From assembly GCA_009760855.2 (NCBI GenBank), contig WPIO01000010.1, positions 3,197,501 to 3,252,500 on the forward strand: a DNA stretch of 55,000 nucleotides, given 5' to 3'. The number at the start of each line of letters is the position of its first letter. Within the stretch, counting starts at the first letter, position 1. Of this stretch, positions 1-11,586 are shown in pieces. Made by a program: the position numbers and the translations under genes. The stretch comes from Cristatella mucedo. Taxonomy: Eukaryota > Bryozoa > Phylactolaemata > Cristatellidae. A model generated the notes under the pieces. The model was not told where the DNA came from, did not search any database, and saw only the letters and a list, made by a program, of their open reading frames with translations.

Positions 1-60
1 GAATAGAGATTAAGTTCTCTTGGGGCGCTATATAAATGAATTATATATAAAAAAATATAT
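1..60 (+). repeat. 3' tail of SINE2/LINE B type (cut by window edge)
   Basis: GATTAAGTTCTCTTGGGGCG followed by CTATATAAATGAATTA is the same tail as in SINE2 copies at 15110 and 40710. Followed at 52-79 by (TA)n. Confidence 0.6.
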
Positions 61-224
61 ATATATATATATATATATAACGATGGCCAGGGCGTGCTTG
101 GTTTAGTTGGCCGGCAATACTAGCGGCGGCTCCTAGAGGCGTCTAAGTAACGAGGCTGCTGCCGCCGCCCGCTGAGCTTGGAGAGGCGGGATACGAAGAC
201 GACAAACGACGGTCTCTTTGGAAA

Positions 225-412
225 CATCAGGTCGCCCCCGTGGGTCTTTGCCCAAAGTTGACAAGCTCACACTTCACGACTCGGGTCGCGGGTTAGAATC
301 TTAAAGTGGGCAATTCACCTGTGCCCATCTCAGGCTGCAGCGATAGCCGCCGCGGAGGCTCTAGGGACCGCTAAGTATAAAAGGCTGTTAAATCGGCTAC
401 GCGTTACCATTC
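225..412 (+). repeat. SINE1 copy (tRNA-derived), diverged
   Basis: A degenerate B box (GCGGGTTAGAATCTT) is followed by the SINE1 body (GCAGCGATAGCCGCC) and the AAAAGGCTGTTAAATCGGCT end shared with copies at 8930 and 25170. Confidence 0.5.
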
Positions 413-1774
413 ATTCATTCATTTCAAAATATTTCCTGCTCCTAACACTGCCGTGACCTATCCTGTTACGAATGCGCTGTAGTGGCTCCAGAACTCAAGC
501 TGTTTGCCACGAACACGGCGACCCGTAAGGCCGCTATCCCTTGCAGGCGCGCGACGCGTGACCGCTGGAGCTGGCGCCTCGAGGCGCGGCGCAGCGAGTC
601 ACAGAAGGCGCACCGATGCACGCAGGTATAACGACGAGAGCAGAGCACGGCAGCAATACAGAACGCCCCGCAACTAAACAGCGAGTCCGTACCGTCAGCG
701 TAGAGCAGTGCATTCCGTGGGCGCAGAGTGGGCGCATGGTCACACAGCACGGGCTGCAGCGTGCAGCTATTTAATTGAAACCCAAAGTAAAATTACCAAC
801 CATTGCTTCGGACAGAATTTGATACTTTTTAAATGCTATATACTGAAACTTGGACTAATAATTACATGCGCTCCCATTTCCGATCACACCAAGCTCCAGT
901 GGCCACACTGTGCGGTTCAGGCGAGCGGAACCGGCACTAGTTATCGTCAGTATTCGCTGGTATACCGCTACCAAGGTCCCTGTCTTTACACGCGCAAACA
1001 TAGATACTCACTGCTGCTTGAGATTCCAGCTTCTGTTAAAGTGGCAGCCACCAATACAATATGCCGACCAGAGGCATACATCGTTAGCTCCGGCCGACTA
1101 AAACTGCCTCCCATTTCAATAGGAGCAGTTCAGCGTAACCTGCATTGGAGGATATTTCTTAATGCAAAATACGATGGTAGAATAGCTAAGAAACTAAAAG
1201 GTTGGATACACCATCAGCTCTTTAAAATCTAATGGACGTACATCCGTTTATCTTGTAGCAATCCATTCTAAAATCAAAATTCGTTGAGGTTTTCCTGAAA
1301 TAAATTTTGAAAACATAAGGAGCTGGTGTAAGTTCAAAATATTTAGTTTGAATGGATTGAAAGGCTTGATTAATAGTGATTAGATTATGCTTTAGGAATG
1401 TTAACAATATTTATAAGTATGCCCATGGCAACGAGTTTGGCTGGCACTAGTTTATTCTACGGATACAGTGAGACCAGTGGAATATAAAAAGTATGCGCTT
1501 TCTTTTATGCTACTTTCTTCGTTAATGAATCGACCGTTATCGCGAGTCCGTTAAAAGAGCGAGCAATCCTATAGAGGCCCTCAGTGCGGGGGTGTGGACG
1601 TTGTGGCAGCCGATGGGTAGGCTGGACTCACCTGTTCCGCCGAGAGCACGTTATTTAGACGCAGGCGTTAGGACTAGTCAGTGAGAGCATGCAGGGCAGC
1701 AGCGTACGGAACGACCGTTGGGGAAAATGCTCGTCGTCGAGCGATTCCTTTATTCTCCCTCACCCTGAACGTCG
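413..1774. other. Intergenic, no gene recognised
   Basis: Starts with a short (CATT)n. Holds a 174-codon open frame (708-1232, plus) with no family resemblance or coding-like features. The 466-720 part resembles 3280-3440 in inverted orientation (see findings). Confidence 0.4.
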
Positions 1775-2325
1775 GCTAGCCCATCACACCACTTTTCGCT
1801 GATCTGCACTGGCTCAGCTTATCGACTTCAGGGTTCTGTCACTCACGTTTAGGTCCCTTTAGTTCTTTGGCTCCAGCCCACCTATTAGAACTACTTCCCC
1901 CACCAAGCTAGGCATCGTATCGTCAGTTTTTCTGATTCAAATTATTTGACTATATCTCGCACGAACCTATTTTGGAGACCGTGTCTTTAGTTCGTATGCT
2001 CTCAAAGCCTAGAATTCACTTCCAACTGACGCCACAGCATCCCCTGACTTGACATTTTAAAAGTCACTAAAAACGCACCTTTTTATCACACCATCTAGTG
2101 GGTTCCTGTGCTTCATCTTTTAAGCACTTCTGCCTGCTGACACTGTGCATGCTACCACTAACTATATTATAGATTATAAAATCGTGTATGTTACCTGTAA
2201 CGAAATTATGCTTGTTGACACTGTGCATGCTACCACTCGCCATTTTTTCAAGCTTCCTGTACAGAATATTTAAAGTGCCTAGAAAGAGTTTTATATCCAA
2301 GAGGGCGCTATAAAAGTGTGTTATT
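1775..2325 (+). mobile_element. LINE B 3' fragment, decayed
   Basis: Traces of the RT C-terminal region (CTGCACTGGCTCAGCTTATC; CTCAAAGCCTAGAATTCACT), the LINE B 3' UTR motif ACTGTGCATGCTACCACTA twice, and the terminal AGTGCCTAGAAAGAG...GGGCGCTAT...TTATTATTTT tail. Full of stops and frameshifts. Confidence 0.75.
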
Positions 2326-3835
2326 ATTTTGAATATCCCATGCGGTATCCATGTAGAATGAGCAGGTCACGTGAAGGTGAGGTCTACCCAGCAAAAGTGA
2401 TGGAGAGGCTCGAGTTAGTAGCCCTCTTGTTAAGTAAGAGCTGGCTAGGCATTTTTTCTTGGGTTTGGTCATATTTACTTTCAGCAGGGTGAGAATTGTT
2501 CCAGCTCACCCAGGTCCTTCGATCAAGACATCTCGCTCGTGTTTCGGCACTTGGACGATGGGAGAAGACAGCTATGCTATCAGCGAGGATAACCTTATTC
2601 GACTGAGTAACTGGGCTTTCACTGACGTGGCCACTGAATTTGGCCTTGGGCTGAGCCTTGTTAAGGAGCATCGCTTACTATTCCTTGGTGGCTATGCTTT
2701 TTAACCAAGGGGCGAAACAAAGAATAACTTCGCAGTTTCTTCTCCATGGAAATCGGTGCAATCACGTGCAAAAGTTTGCTTTCAAAAACAGTCAAACTGA
2801 GAGAAAGAGACAAGCGGCCGCAGGCAGCACATAAGAATGCTGACGATAAATAACGATTGGATCAATAACCTGCTGAGACTTGCCTGTAGTGCTTATTCGA
2901 CACCCTGATATGTGTAGCTTTCTATGACAAAGGTAGCTAGTGGCAGACTAATTGGGTGCGCTCGGCTCTAACCAGGTAAAGACTGAAAAGCTTGTGAGCT
3001 AAATTTTTCAGGTTATGAAAGTGTTAAAGATTATAGCAACTCATGCACGATATTAATTAGGAACCCTATATCTCACGATTTATGGTTTAGATGTTGCAAA
3101 AGTCCCATTTCGAACGATGTCTAGCTAGTTGTATTTTTTACTTTATACTTATGAGTTTTCCACCACGGCTAGTGCTGTACTCACGTGCCTTTCCTTGGCT
3201 TTGGAATACCCAGTGCTGCTTTAGCGACTTGACGTTGGCATATGGCGAGTTTATTACTCACTTAATTGCTTTCTTGCTCTGCGTGCCGTCAGCACACCTG
3301 CGTTTTTGGTGCTTCGTAGCATCAGCTCCACCAGTATTTGTCATGCGTCTGCCAGGACTAGAGCTGGTTACGTATGCTGTGTTCGTGGCAAATGACTTTA
3401 GTTCAGGAATTTCTACTAATCGTTCGTAGCAATGCAGGCAGCAATTCTTTCCAGTTTATAATAGAGGTCTTTAGTCGTTGGGTTTTCGGTCAAATTGTGA
3501 GAAGATGTCATTCATTTAACCAGTAAAACGTAAGGCAATTGGATGCATATCGTATACTGCTGACAGGGCATGTGTAAAATAAGGCACACCCGCCCCCCAG
3601 TTTAAGGTATCTTAAATGCACAAAAACACGGCTGCGCTTACGATAAAAGTAGCAGTTGATTTAGTCAATTTCAAAGACTTCCTTTTAGTTTACACCCGGA
3701 AGCTTAAAAAACCCAGGGCTTATTTTTCATTCGAAAACAGAAGTCCTGCCAGTCGGACCCAAAACAGATTTAAAAGACAGCAAACAATTTACTGGCCAAT
3801 GCTGAGAGGTCTGACTCCCAGTTGTTAACGGCTCA
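2326..3835. other. Intergenic, no gene recognised
   Basis: Contains open frames of up to 112 codons (3091-3429), none with a recognisable domain. The end of that frame belongs to a dispersed repeat shared with 466-720. Confidence 0.4.
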
Positions 3836-5723
3836 GCTGAAAAGTTCACAGCCTTTTTTACTAAAAATTGTGGACATTCGTGCCTCCATAAAGCCCCCTC
3901 TGATTAAAGCAATTGTGGAATCACAACCGCTGACCTTCCTTAAAAGGTTTTCTGAAGTTTCCGCATGCGATGTGGCTACCTTAGTAAGGTCTATTAAAAT
4001 GAACTCGTCTCCTGTAGACCCTATACAATCATCTCTGTGATCTTCACTGGCAGACCAACTTAGCCCTGCCATAACCGAGTTTTTAAATGCTTTTTAGGAA
4101 AAAAGGGGTCCTGCCCAAGTCCTTCAAATCGGAAATCGTTAGACCAATACTTAAAAAGTCTGGATTAGATACGGAGGTCCTTGCAAACTATTGCCCAGTT
4201 TCCCTTCTTCCTTTTATGTCAAAGATTCTTGAAAAAATTGTTGCTAAGCAGCTGTTTGAACATATTGAAAAGAAAGAAATGTCAGAAACATTTCAATCAG
4301 GGTTCAAGAGGCAGCACTCCACTGAAACTGCTCGCCTCCATGTTAACAATGATATTTCATGTGGCAAAGATGACGGAAATGTCATTACCCTAGCTCTGCT
4401 AGATCTATCAGCTGCCTTCGACACCATTGATCACGATGTCCTACTTGAACGATTGAGAACAACGATCGGTCAGGCAGACGAGGCACTGGCATGGTTCAAA
4501 TCGTACTTGTCTGATCGTGGTGTGCAATCCGTGTCGTGTGGAGGTCAGATCTCACACAAGAGCAGGGTCACCTGTGGAGTCCCTCAAGGGTCTGTACTTG
4601 GTCCCTTGCTGTTCTCCATTTATACTCAACCTCTTGGGAAAGTGATTGAGGCCCTGGAATATGATATCACTTTTATGCTGACGATACTCAGTAGTATTTG
4701 TCATTCAAACCGCTGAAATCTGCTGCGGCAACTGACAAACTGAATGCTTGCCCTGCCGACATTCGATCCTGGATGTCGGAAAACTTCTTGAAACTAAATG
4801 ACGATAAAACCAAACTTCTCCTCATAGGACTCCCTAAGCGTGTGGCTTGATTAGAGGCTTAGCTCTTCTAATAGGCGATGCTGTCGTGCCATCATCACCG
4901 AGTGCTCGAAATTTAGGTGTCATTTTCAACGGTGCCTAAATTTTAAAAGCTTCATTCAGAAGACTGCTTCTATAGCTAGCCATCACGTCCGATCCCTGTC
5001 CAAGATTAGGAGCAGTCTTCCACGGCGGCTTGTAAACAATTTAAGTAGCTCCTTAGTTCTGTCTTGGCTTGATTATTTTAATTCCCTTTTGGCTGGGCTA
5101 CCAAAGAAAGCAATTAGACCACTGCAGCTGACTATGAATGTGAATGCAAGGCTAGTCTTCAAGTCCCAGAGGTTTGAGCACGTGTCTCGTTTGCTAAAAG
5201 AGCTAGGATGGATGCCGGTTGAGCAACGAATACAGAGCAAAGTTCTTACGCTGACCCACAAGGCTCGCCACGGCTTGGCTCCTTCGTACCTCGCTGAACT
5301 ACTGCGTCAGTTTTAGCCTGTTCGTGCCCTCAGGTCCTGTGTGGACAATAAATTAGCTGTCCCATTCCTCTGCTTAAAGACCGTTGGCGATAGAACCTTT
5401 AGCTCTGCAGGTTCTAGGCTGTGGAACTCGCTTCCACAATTCTTACGCAACAAAAACTACTCTCCTGCTGCCGACTATGGCTCATCCTTTCCAGCGGTCC
5501 TGAGCAGCTACTTCCATGCTACTCACTACCTAAACTGCTCTCCTGACTCTGCTATGCTTCTCACTTTCTCTTTGTTGCTTGAGATGAAGTCTGCAACCAA
5601 ATGCGTACCGAAAGCCGCTTAGGCTGTGAGTGTGCCATACAAAAATCTCCTGCGTGACACTCACATAGTTCTCAAGGCTTAGTGGAGTTGCAGACGGAGA
5701 TACATGACATTACATTACATAGT
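3836..5723 (+). mobile_element. LINE A copy, CR1/L2-like, RT region to 3' end, broken
   Basis: Non-LTR retrotransposon. Frames read in order: a pre-RT region (FSEVSACDVATLVRSI), [65 protein letters not shown], then LKLNDDKTKLLLIGLPK and the C-terminal RT-associated region (LLKELGWMPVEQRIQ; LAPSYLAELL). Stops and frameshifts (for example near 4039, 4660 and 4848) disrupt it and the YADD box region is damaged. Ends in (TTACA)n at 5700-5723. Endonuclease domain absent, so 5'-truncated. Confidence 0.93.
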
Positions 5724-6751
5724 TGAAGCCAGAGAACCTGAATGCTAATTCAGTGGATGGGGCTTGACAGCTAGTAGGTGAAGTGGGTTGCTCCTAAGCC
5801 AGGCGGAGGCAAGGGATGCGGTTCACACGAGTCCTAGGGGAAGTCAGTGCCAAATATTGCACGCTGGACTCAAATAAACAGTTCCAGTGTCTAGCAGAGT
5901 TGTAGCGGTAGCACCAGCAGCAGCTACGGGAGGAACAAATAGGTTATGCAATGCATCCACTGGCAGCATATATTTCTCTGGGTGTTTTTAACAGCAGCAT
6001 GCTAATTGTAATCCTCACTGGAGCAACTCACTGGCCTATGTAAAGCTCCATTCATTTGTACAATAGAGCAACAGCTCATTCAGAATGCTCAGGTAGTCTT
6101 TTGTAACCAGAAGGCAGAGCAGATACGATCTCATTCGCTCGACAGATCTACAACGATGGCAGACGCCCTGAGATGGTGCACGGCTTTTTATCGGCTGCCC
6201 AATATTAGCCTCTGAGCGTGGCGCCCACTGCTAAGGATCTGCCGATAGGATTACAGGCCACATTTGAGTGAACCATTATAGTGTTGGTATGGCCCATTTT
6301 AAGTTTAGAGGTGTAAGACTCTGATGCTCGTTGGTTGGGCCTGGTCTCCTTAGGTCTGCTTGCATGGTCTTTACATCTTCTATTCCGTTGTAAGTCACAG
6401 AGTTAAGCGTAGGCGTCGTACGCTCTTAGACTACTTCCGCCATTCCCACCACGATGCTTAAGGACGGGGGCTGCATATACCCACACGCATGGGCTACAAT
6501 CACGAAATAGATGCTGAGGCAGTCGAGTCACTGCTTCTTAATCGTAGGATTTGTCGGTAGAAATATGACAACGCCTCCTCTCACTATCAGGTGTGATTAC
6601 ATCATCAAGATGGAAGCTTTACTCTAGTGGCTCGTATGCTTAAGTTACTTAGATGTACGTGCCTTTAAATGTTTGTGCGGCTCATTTGTTCAGGACTAGC
6701 TAACGGCAGGCCGGCTGTGGTACATGCTACATCAGTCAGTGGGCGAGGCTT
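5724..6751. other. Intergenic, nothing recognised
   Basis: No open frame with a recognisable product, no clear repeat family. Confidence 0.4.
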
Positions 6752-7035
6752 CACATTAATAATAACAGTAATAATACATTTTATATAGCGCCCTCAGATG
6801 AACTCAATCTCCTTTTAAGCACTTTAAATTTGCTGCAAAGGAACAGACCAAGGCTGAACTGTCAGCCGGCCGAATCAATTACGTCTAGTTACCAGCGGTG
6901 GGGGTCAGCAGTGTCAGGTCCGGCAATCATCCATGTCTCAAAATTTGCTTTGTGTAATAATAATACATTTTATATAGCACCCTCAGAGAACTCAATCTCT
7001 TTCTATGCACTTTACATTCGCTCATTTGCTAACTT
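6752..7035 (-). mobile_element. Two LINE B tail fragments in the same orientation
   Basis: Two copies of the LINE B 3' end in reverse (6752-6838 and 6958-7035), each starting with AATAATA and ATACATTTTATATAGCxCCC then AACTCAATCTC. Separated by about 120 bases of other sequence. Confidence 0.75.
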
Positions 7036-7614
7036 AAGATAAACAGAAAATAAGCCATTGACCTGCAGATAAGTGGCTGATTAAAGGACTGATAGCCCAT
7101 GCAGTCAATTAAAATTGACAGCTGCTCTATCAGGGCATACCACTTGACGGCTCCCAATACTAAGAGTATGCTGGCACTCGGCTGTCAATTGGCGCGCTCA
7201 GGCACATGGTGGTATTTCAGCTGAGCCTGTATATTATTCGTTGAACTCGGCACAGTTAATTAGCTACACCTCGACGTGCTGCTCGATCCCGTGTTTGCTT
7301 TGACAGATTCACCCTGTTATTGCAACTAATCAAATGACAATGACCTACACTGTTTCATAGCATTGCCGGTGTTTCCCTATTCGCATAACCGAAACGGACA
7401 CATGAGTTGATTGAACAGCAGGTGAGCTACAGACAGGCTTTCACCAGTAGACCAACACCTGCCTGTGACTAAGCAAACCAAGCTTTAGCCTACGCCAAGT
7501 GCCTTTATTGGCTAGGGTAAGAACCGCCAGAAGGTCGTCGTTCGATTCTTGATTTGCTATAAGAGCTACCTGAGTGCACTAGGTGCTGGTGCAAGTCCTT
7601 GAGAATGTCTGATA

Positions 7615-8925
7615 GTGCTTCAATGTAATGCATCTCAGTCTGTAACTCCACAAAGCCACAAAGACTGTGTGGGTGTTACGCAGGAGAGTTTCCTATAGTG
7701 CACTCAAAGCCTAATCAGCTTTCGGTAAGCATGCGGTTGCCAACAGACTTCATCTCACGCTATAAAGAGAGTGAGAACAGAGCCGAGTCAAGAGCAGGTG
7801 AGTTAGTGAGTAGCATAGCGGTAGCAGCTCAGGGTGGCTGAAAAAGATGTGCCACAGTCGTCAGCAGGAGAGAAGATGTCGTTACGTAAGAGTTGTAGAA
7901 GTGAGTCCCACAGCCTAGTACTTGCAGAACAAAATTATCTATCGCCAGCGATCTTTAAGTTCAGGAACAAATCAGCTAATTTATTGTCCATAGAGAACCT
8001 GAGGGTTCGAGGAGGCTGAAATTGGTGCAGCAGCTCAGCTAAGTATGAAAGAGCCAAGCCATGGGGGTCCTTGCGGGTGAGCGTAAGAACTTTACTCGAA
8101 TCGTTTAGCCATACCTCGTAAGACCCTCAAAATCGTTGGAGATCAGGATTTTAGTTCATATGCTCCCAAAGCCTGGAACTCACTACCGACGCACGCCACA
8201 ATGCTCACCGACGTGGACATTTAAAAAAGAAGCTTATAACGAACCTATTTATTACAGCATCCGGTAAGTCTCTGTGATTTGGTCTTCGCTTGCATGTACC
8301 TGTTTACACTATGCGTGCTGCTTGCGGATGCTACCATCAATCATTCGGTAATGCTTTCTATACAACATCTGTGAAGTGCCTAGAAAGAGATTCGGTTCTA
8401 TGAGGGCGAAATACAAATGTATTATTATTACTATTATTATTATTATTATTATTACTCTCTATTGGTTGATCAATCGGAAGCCATAGAAGCTTCTTCCACA
8501 AAGGAGACAAACGGCTGAACCTCTGGGATTTTTTAACTAGCATTGCAGCCATATTCATCGCCAGCTGCAATGGCCTAATGTTTGGAATTGCAATAACCTA
8601 GCCCAGACAAAATCAGGAAGCTAGTTAAATTTTTTGCAAGCCTTCGTGGTAGACAGTCCCTAATCTTCGATAGGGATTGAACGTGGTGTCTAGCTGTGGA
8701 GGCAGCTTTGTTAATCAAAATTTCAAAATTTAAGAAGTTGTCAAGACGACACCTAAAGTCCGAGCACGTGGTGACGGTCTCACAACAGCAGCATCTAGTA
8801 AAATAACAAAGCCTTCTATTCGAGCCAGATGCCTGTGGCGTCTTTTGAGTAGCAGTTCAGTATTACTGTCCTTCAGTTTAAAGAAATTTGCCAACATCCA
8901 GGGTTGCGCGTCTGCCAGGCAAGCA
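7615..8925 (-). mobile_element. LINE A copy, reverse, interrupted by a LINE B insertion
   Basis: Minus-strand LINE A 3' half in two parts: 7615-8108 (3' end, CAATGTAATG tail, GCTTTCGGTAAGCATGCGG) and 8456-8925 (RT C-terminal region; FFKLKDSNTELLLK, then AARLVKKSQRF equivalents). The gap is filled by a LINE B 3' fragment. Heavily decayed. Confidence 0.85.
8109..8455 (+). mobile_element. LINE B 3' fragment nested in LINE A
   Basis: Begins with TTTTAGTTCATATGCTCCCA of the RT C-terminus and ends with GTGCCTAGAAAGAGATTCGG, the hairpin tail and (TTA)n at 8420-8455. It is the later insertion. Confidence 0.8.
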
Positions 8926-9092
8926 TGGCACACAAGGTAAAGTGGTTGCTTTTCATGACCTCGGTCCCTAGGTCGTGGGTTCAAATCCTTTGGTGGGCGA
9001 TCTTTAATTGCCACTGCAAGCAGTGCTGATTACCGTAAAGGTTTTTTGTCGCTACACAAAAGAGGCTGTTAAATCAGCTAGTATTTTTTGTT
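8926..9092 (+). repeat. SINE1 copy (tRNA-derived)
   Basis: B box GTGGGTTCAAATCC at about 8967, preceded by an A-box-like AAGTGGTTGC; then the body with GCAAGCAGTGCTGATTACC and end GAGGCTGTTAAATCAGCTAG. Confidence 0.75.
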
Positions 9093-10155
9093 TTTGTTGT
9101 GCTTATCTGTCGCTGCAGCAGATGTAGAGGCAAACCGGATGTAACATCCTGAAGATCACTAGCAACAGCTGCTGTAAGGACAGTGTTAAAACTATATTTT
9201 CCGTCACCCAAATAACGAGAGATTTCGTGTAGACATGTGGGTAAATATACTGTCTGTTAAGAGAGAATGAAACGCAGCTGTTTCTTTGATACATTTAATG
9301 AGTAAAACATAGCGTTGCGGCTTGTTCATGCGTATGATTTAAATTACTAAGTGGCAAGCAAGAAAATAACCAGAGCACGACAACGTCACTTTTTCTAGCT
9401 ATACTAGTTTTTAGATTCAATAGACTACGGTCATTACTCAAAAAGAGTAGCAAATGTGGCCTAAAAGAGAAAATGAAAGGTAAAATTATTAGGATTATAC
9501 GATTTCTCATGAAATGACACATTAGGCATTTAGCATTCTCACAATAGAAGTAGTTGCTAAACCAAATGCACACCTCAACGCAGCTTCACAACTACGGAGC
9601 TTAGTTCTATTGCAACGTTGGAGCACAGCATGAGACTCCATCATGCTCCACAGTCATCTTTCGTCTGCTAGATTTCGCAATGAGAATAAGCGCTCATATG
9701 TTCGGACTGCTAGCTGAGTGCAAGGGTGGAGGGTATCTGAAGAAAGACAGTTTGGGATGAGTCAGTGCAGCCTGATGATGCCCTATCAGCCCAGTTTTTC
9801 GCCTCTAGTTCTCTGTACTAGATGGAGAGTATAGGGCAGAGACGCACATTCCTGCACGGCTTACAATTTAGGTGATGATGAAAACTCAGTCTAGACCTTG
9901 AGAACAAAACTAAGCTGGGCATTTACGTACGTGCGCTATCATTGGTTGGAATGAAACAGAGGTAGTGTTTTCTAAAAACTTTCAAATACCTTGCAGAACA
10001 TACTCAAATTAAGAGCTGAAAAATAGCAGGAAATGAGCTAGCTCTTTTGGCAGACTAGACCTTAATATATGTATGACCTTTCGTCACCCATTTATAGGCA
10101 ACAAATTTGCCTGAAAAACTCACGATTTGTTAGCAAACTAAATCAAGTAAATACC
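9093..10155. other. Intergenic, nothing recognised
   Basis: AT-rich, no supported gene or repeat. Confidence 0.4.
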
Positions 10156-10159
10156 AACA

Positions 10160-10365
10160 TATTTAGTCTATCTATTTGTCTGTCTGTCTATGTATCCCAT
10201 CCATTCAGCCATCTAACAATATGCCTATCTAAATATCTATCTAGCTATCTGCCTAAATACATATTTATTTTCATATATGAATCTGTACGTATGTCTATCT
10301 TACCGTTTATTTGTCTACCTATCAGTCTATCGATCCATATATTGCATTCTATTTATCTACCTATC
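10160..10365 (+). repeat. Degenerate tetranucleotide tract (TATC/TGTC)n
   Basis: Repeated CTATCTAT, TGTCTGTC, CTATCTAG and CTACCTAT units over about 200 bases, interrupted by other sequence; an old microsatellite. Confidence 0.7.
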
Positions 10366-11586
10366 AAGGGAGCAAATTTTAATATTCGGTTACTGACATA
10401 AGTAAGTAATAAGTAAGGTCCAACTGAAGCAAAAAAGAGTCAAACAGTAGAACTTTCAAATGATACTCAAGCAATCAGTGCTTTTCTTATTCACGAGACA
10501 CCAATAAAAGTTGGTCCTAAGTATACGTACATCAGATGCATACTTACTACAGTAGGTTGAATTTAAGTTAACATTTCGCGACAAGTAATTAGAGAATCTG
10601 GGCTTGGATGAGACTTGTGAGGGTTTTATATTGTGATAAGTTGCATTTCTGGATTGGCTTTTAAACACAGCTGGAAGCTTTTTTTGATCCGATGTTTAGT
10701 TGCATGAATTTGCAGCCAATTCTGGATAGGGCGATCCTCGCTCAGGATTTATAACCCCATATTTTTTTACTACAAATAGAAAACGTTTGCTTAATCGTAT
10801 CTTAATAGCAATTCTTCGTTCGCGTAGTGCCATCCGGAAACCAAACCAAACTAGCTATTTAAAAACACCTAAGAAACCCGAAAAAGGAGAATCGGCTTCC
10901 ATTTTTATCATAGCGTACTCAGTTGCAGCGCTCGCTAGCACACACAGAACACTTTGCATCAGTGAAGTAAATGCTGTAAGGAACAGGTACGCTCTAAGCC
11001 TTTCAATCGATCACGTCATGTAGGGAAAGTGATTTCGTGATGTCAGTCGGATGAGAAATTCAGAATTTAGTTGAATAGGATCTAAAAATACAGTGCAGTC
11101 TCCGAATGACTGACGGTTAAGTAGAGGTACATATATACAACTTTAGTCACAATAACAGGCGATACAATGCGAAGCTTTATTCGGATTGACTTTAGATTGT
11201 TGGACCTGAACAAGAGGCCAGTACGCGCGACAGAGCCTCAAAGTGGATAAGCCACTTGATTCGGAGCCTTTGCGGGTAGTAGAAAAGCGGTATACTATGG
11301 CTGCTGCGAGGTTTGCGATAGGATCATGAGCCAAGCTGCCGAGTTGAATGCCAGCTTTAAGCCTGTTACCGAACAGACCTCAGAACCTGCAAAGAGAAAG
11401 CTTCCGAAGAATAGACTGGAGTACTGTAATTCAATATTGGTGTGACCTGTAAGCTTCAGCAGTTGGCGATAAATATAACTAAAAGGTTAGCCTTCAATAC
11501 TTCGAATTGTTGACCGTAAATGACAGAAGCTGTTTCTAAACGGGTCCAAAACAGTGAAACTCACTTTGACAAATCCTTATGCAACC
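10366..11586. other. Intergenic, nothing recognised
   Basis: No open frame with a recognisable product. Confidence 0.4.

Noticed and set aside
708-1232. 174-codon open frame, plus strand
   Set aside because: Composition looks random, no domain or splice logic, and part of it overlaps a dispersed repeat.
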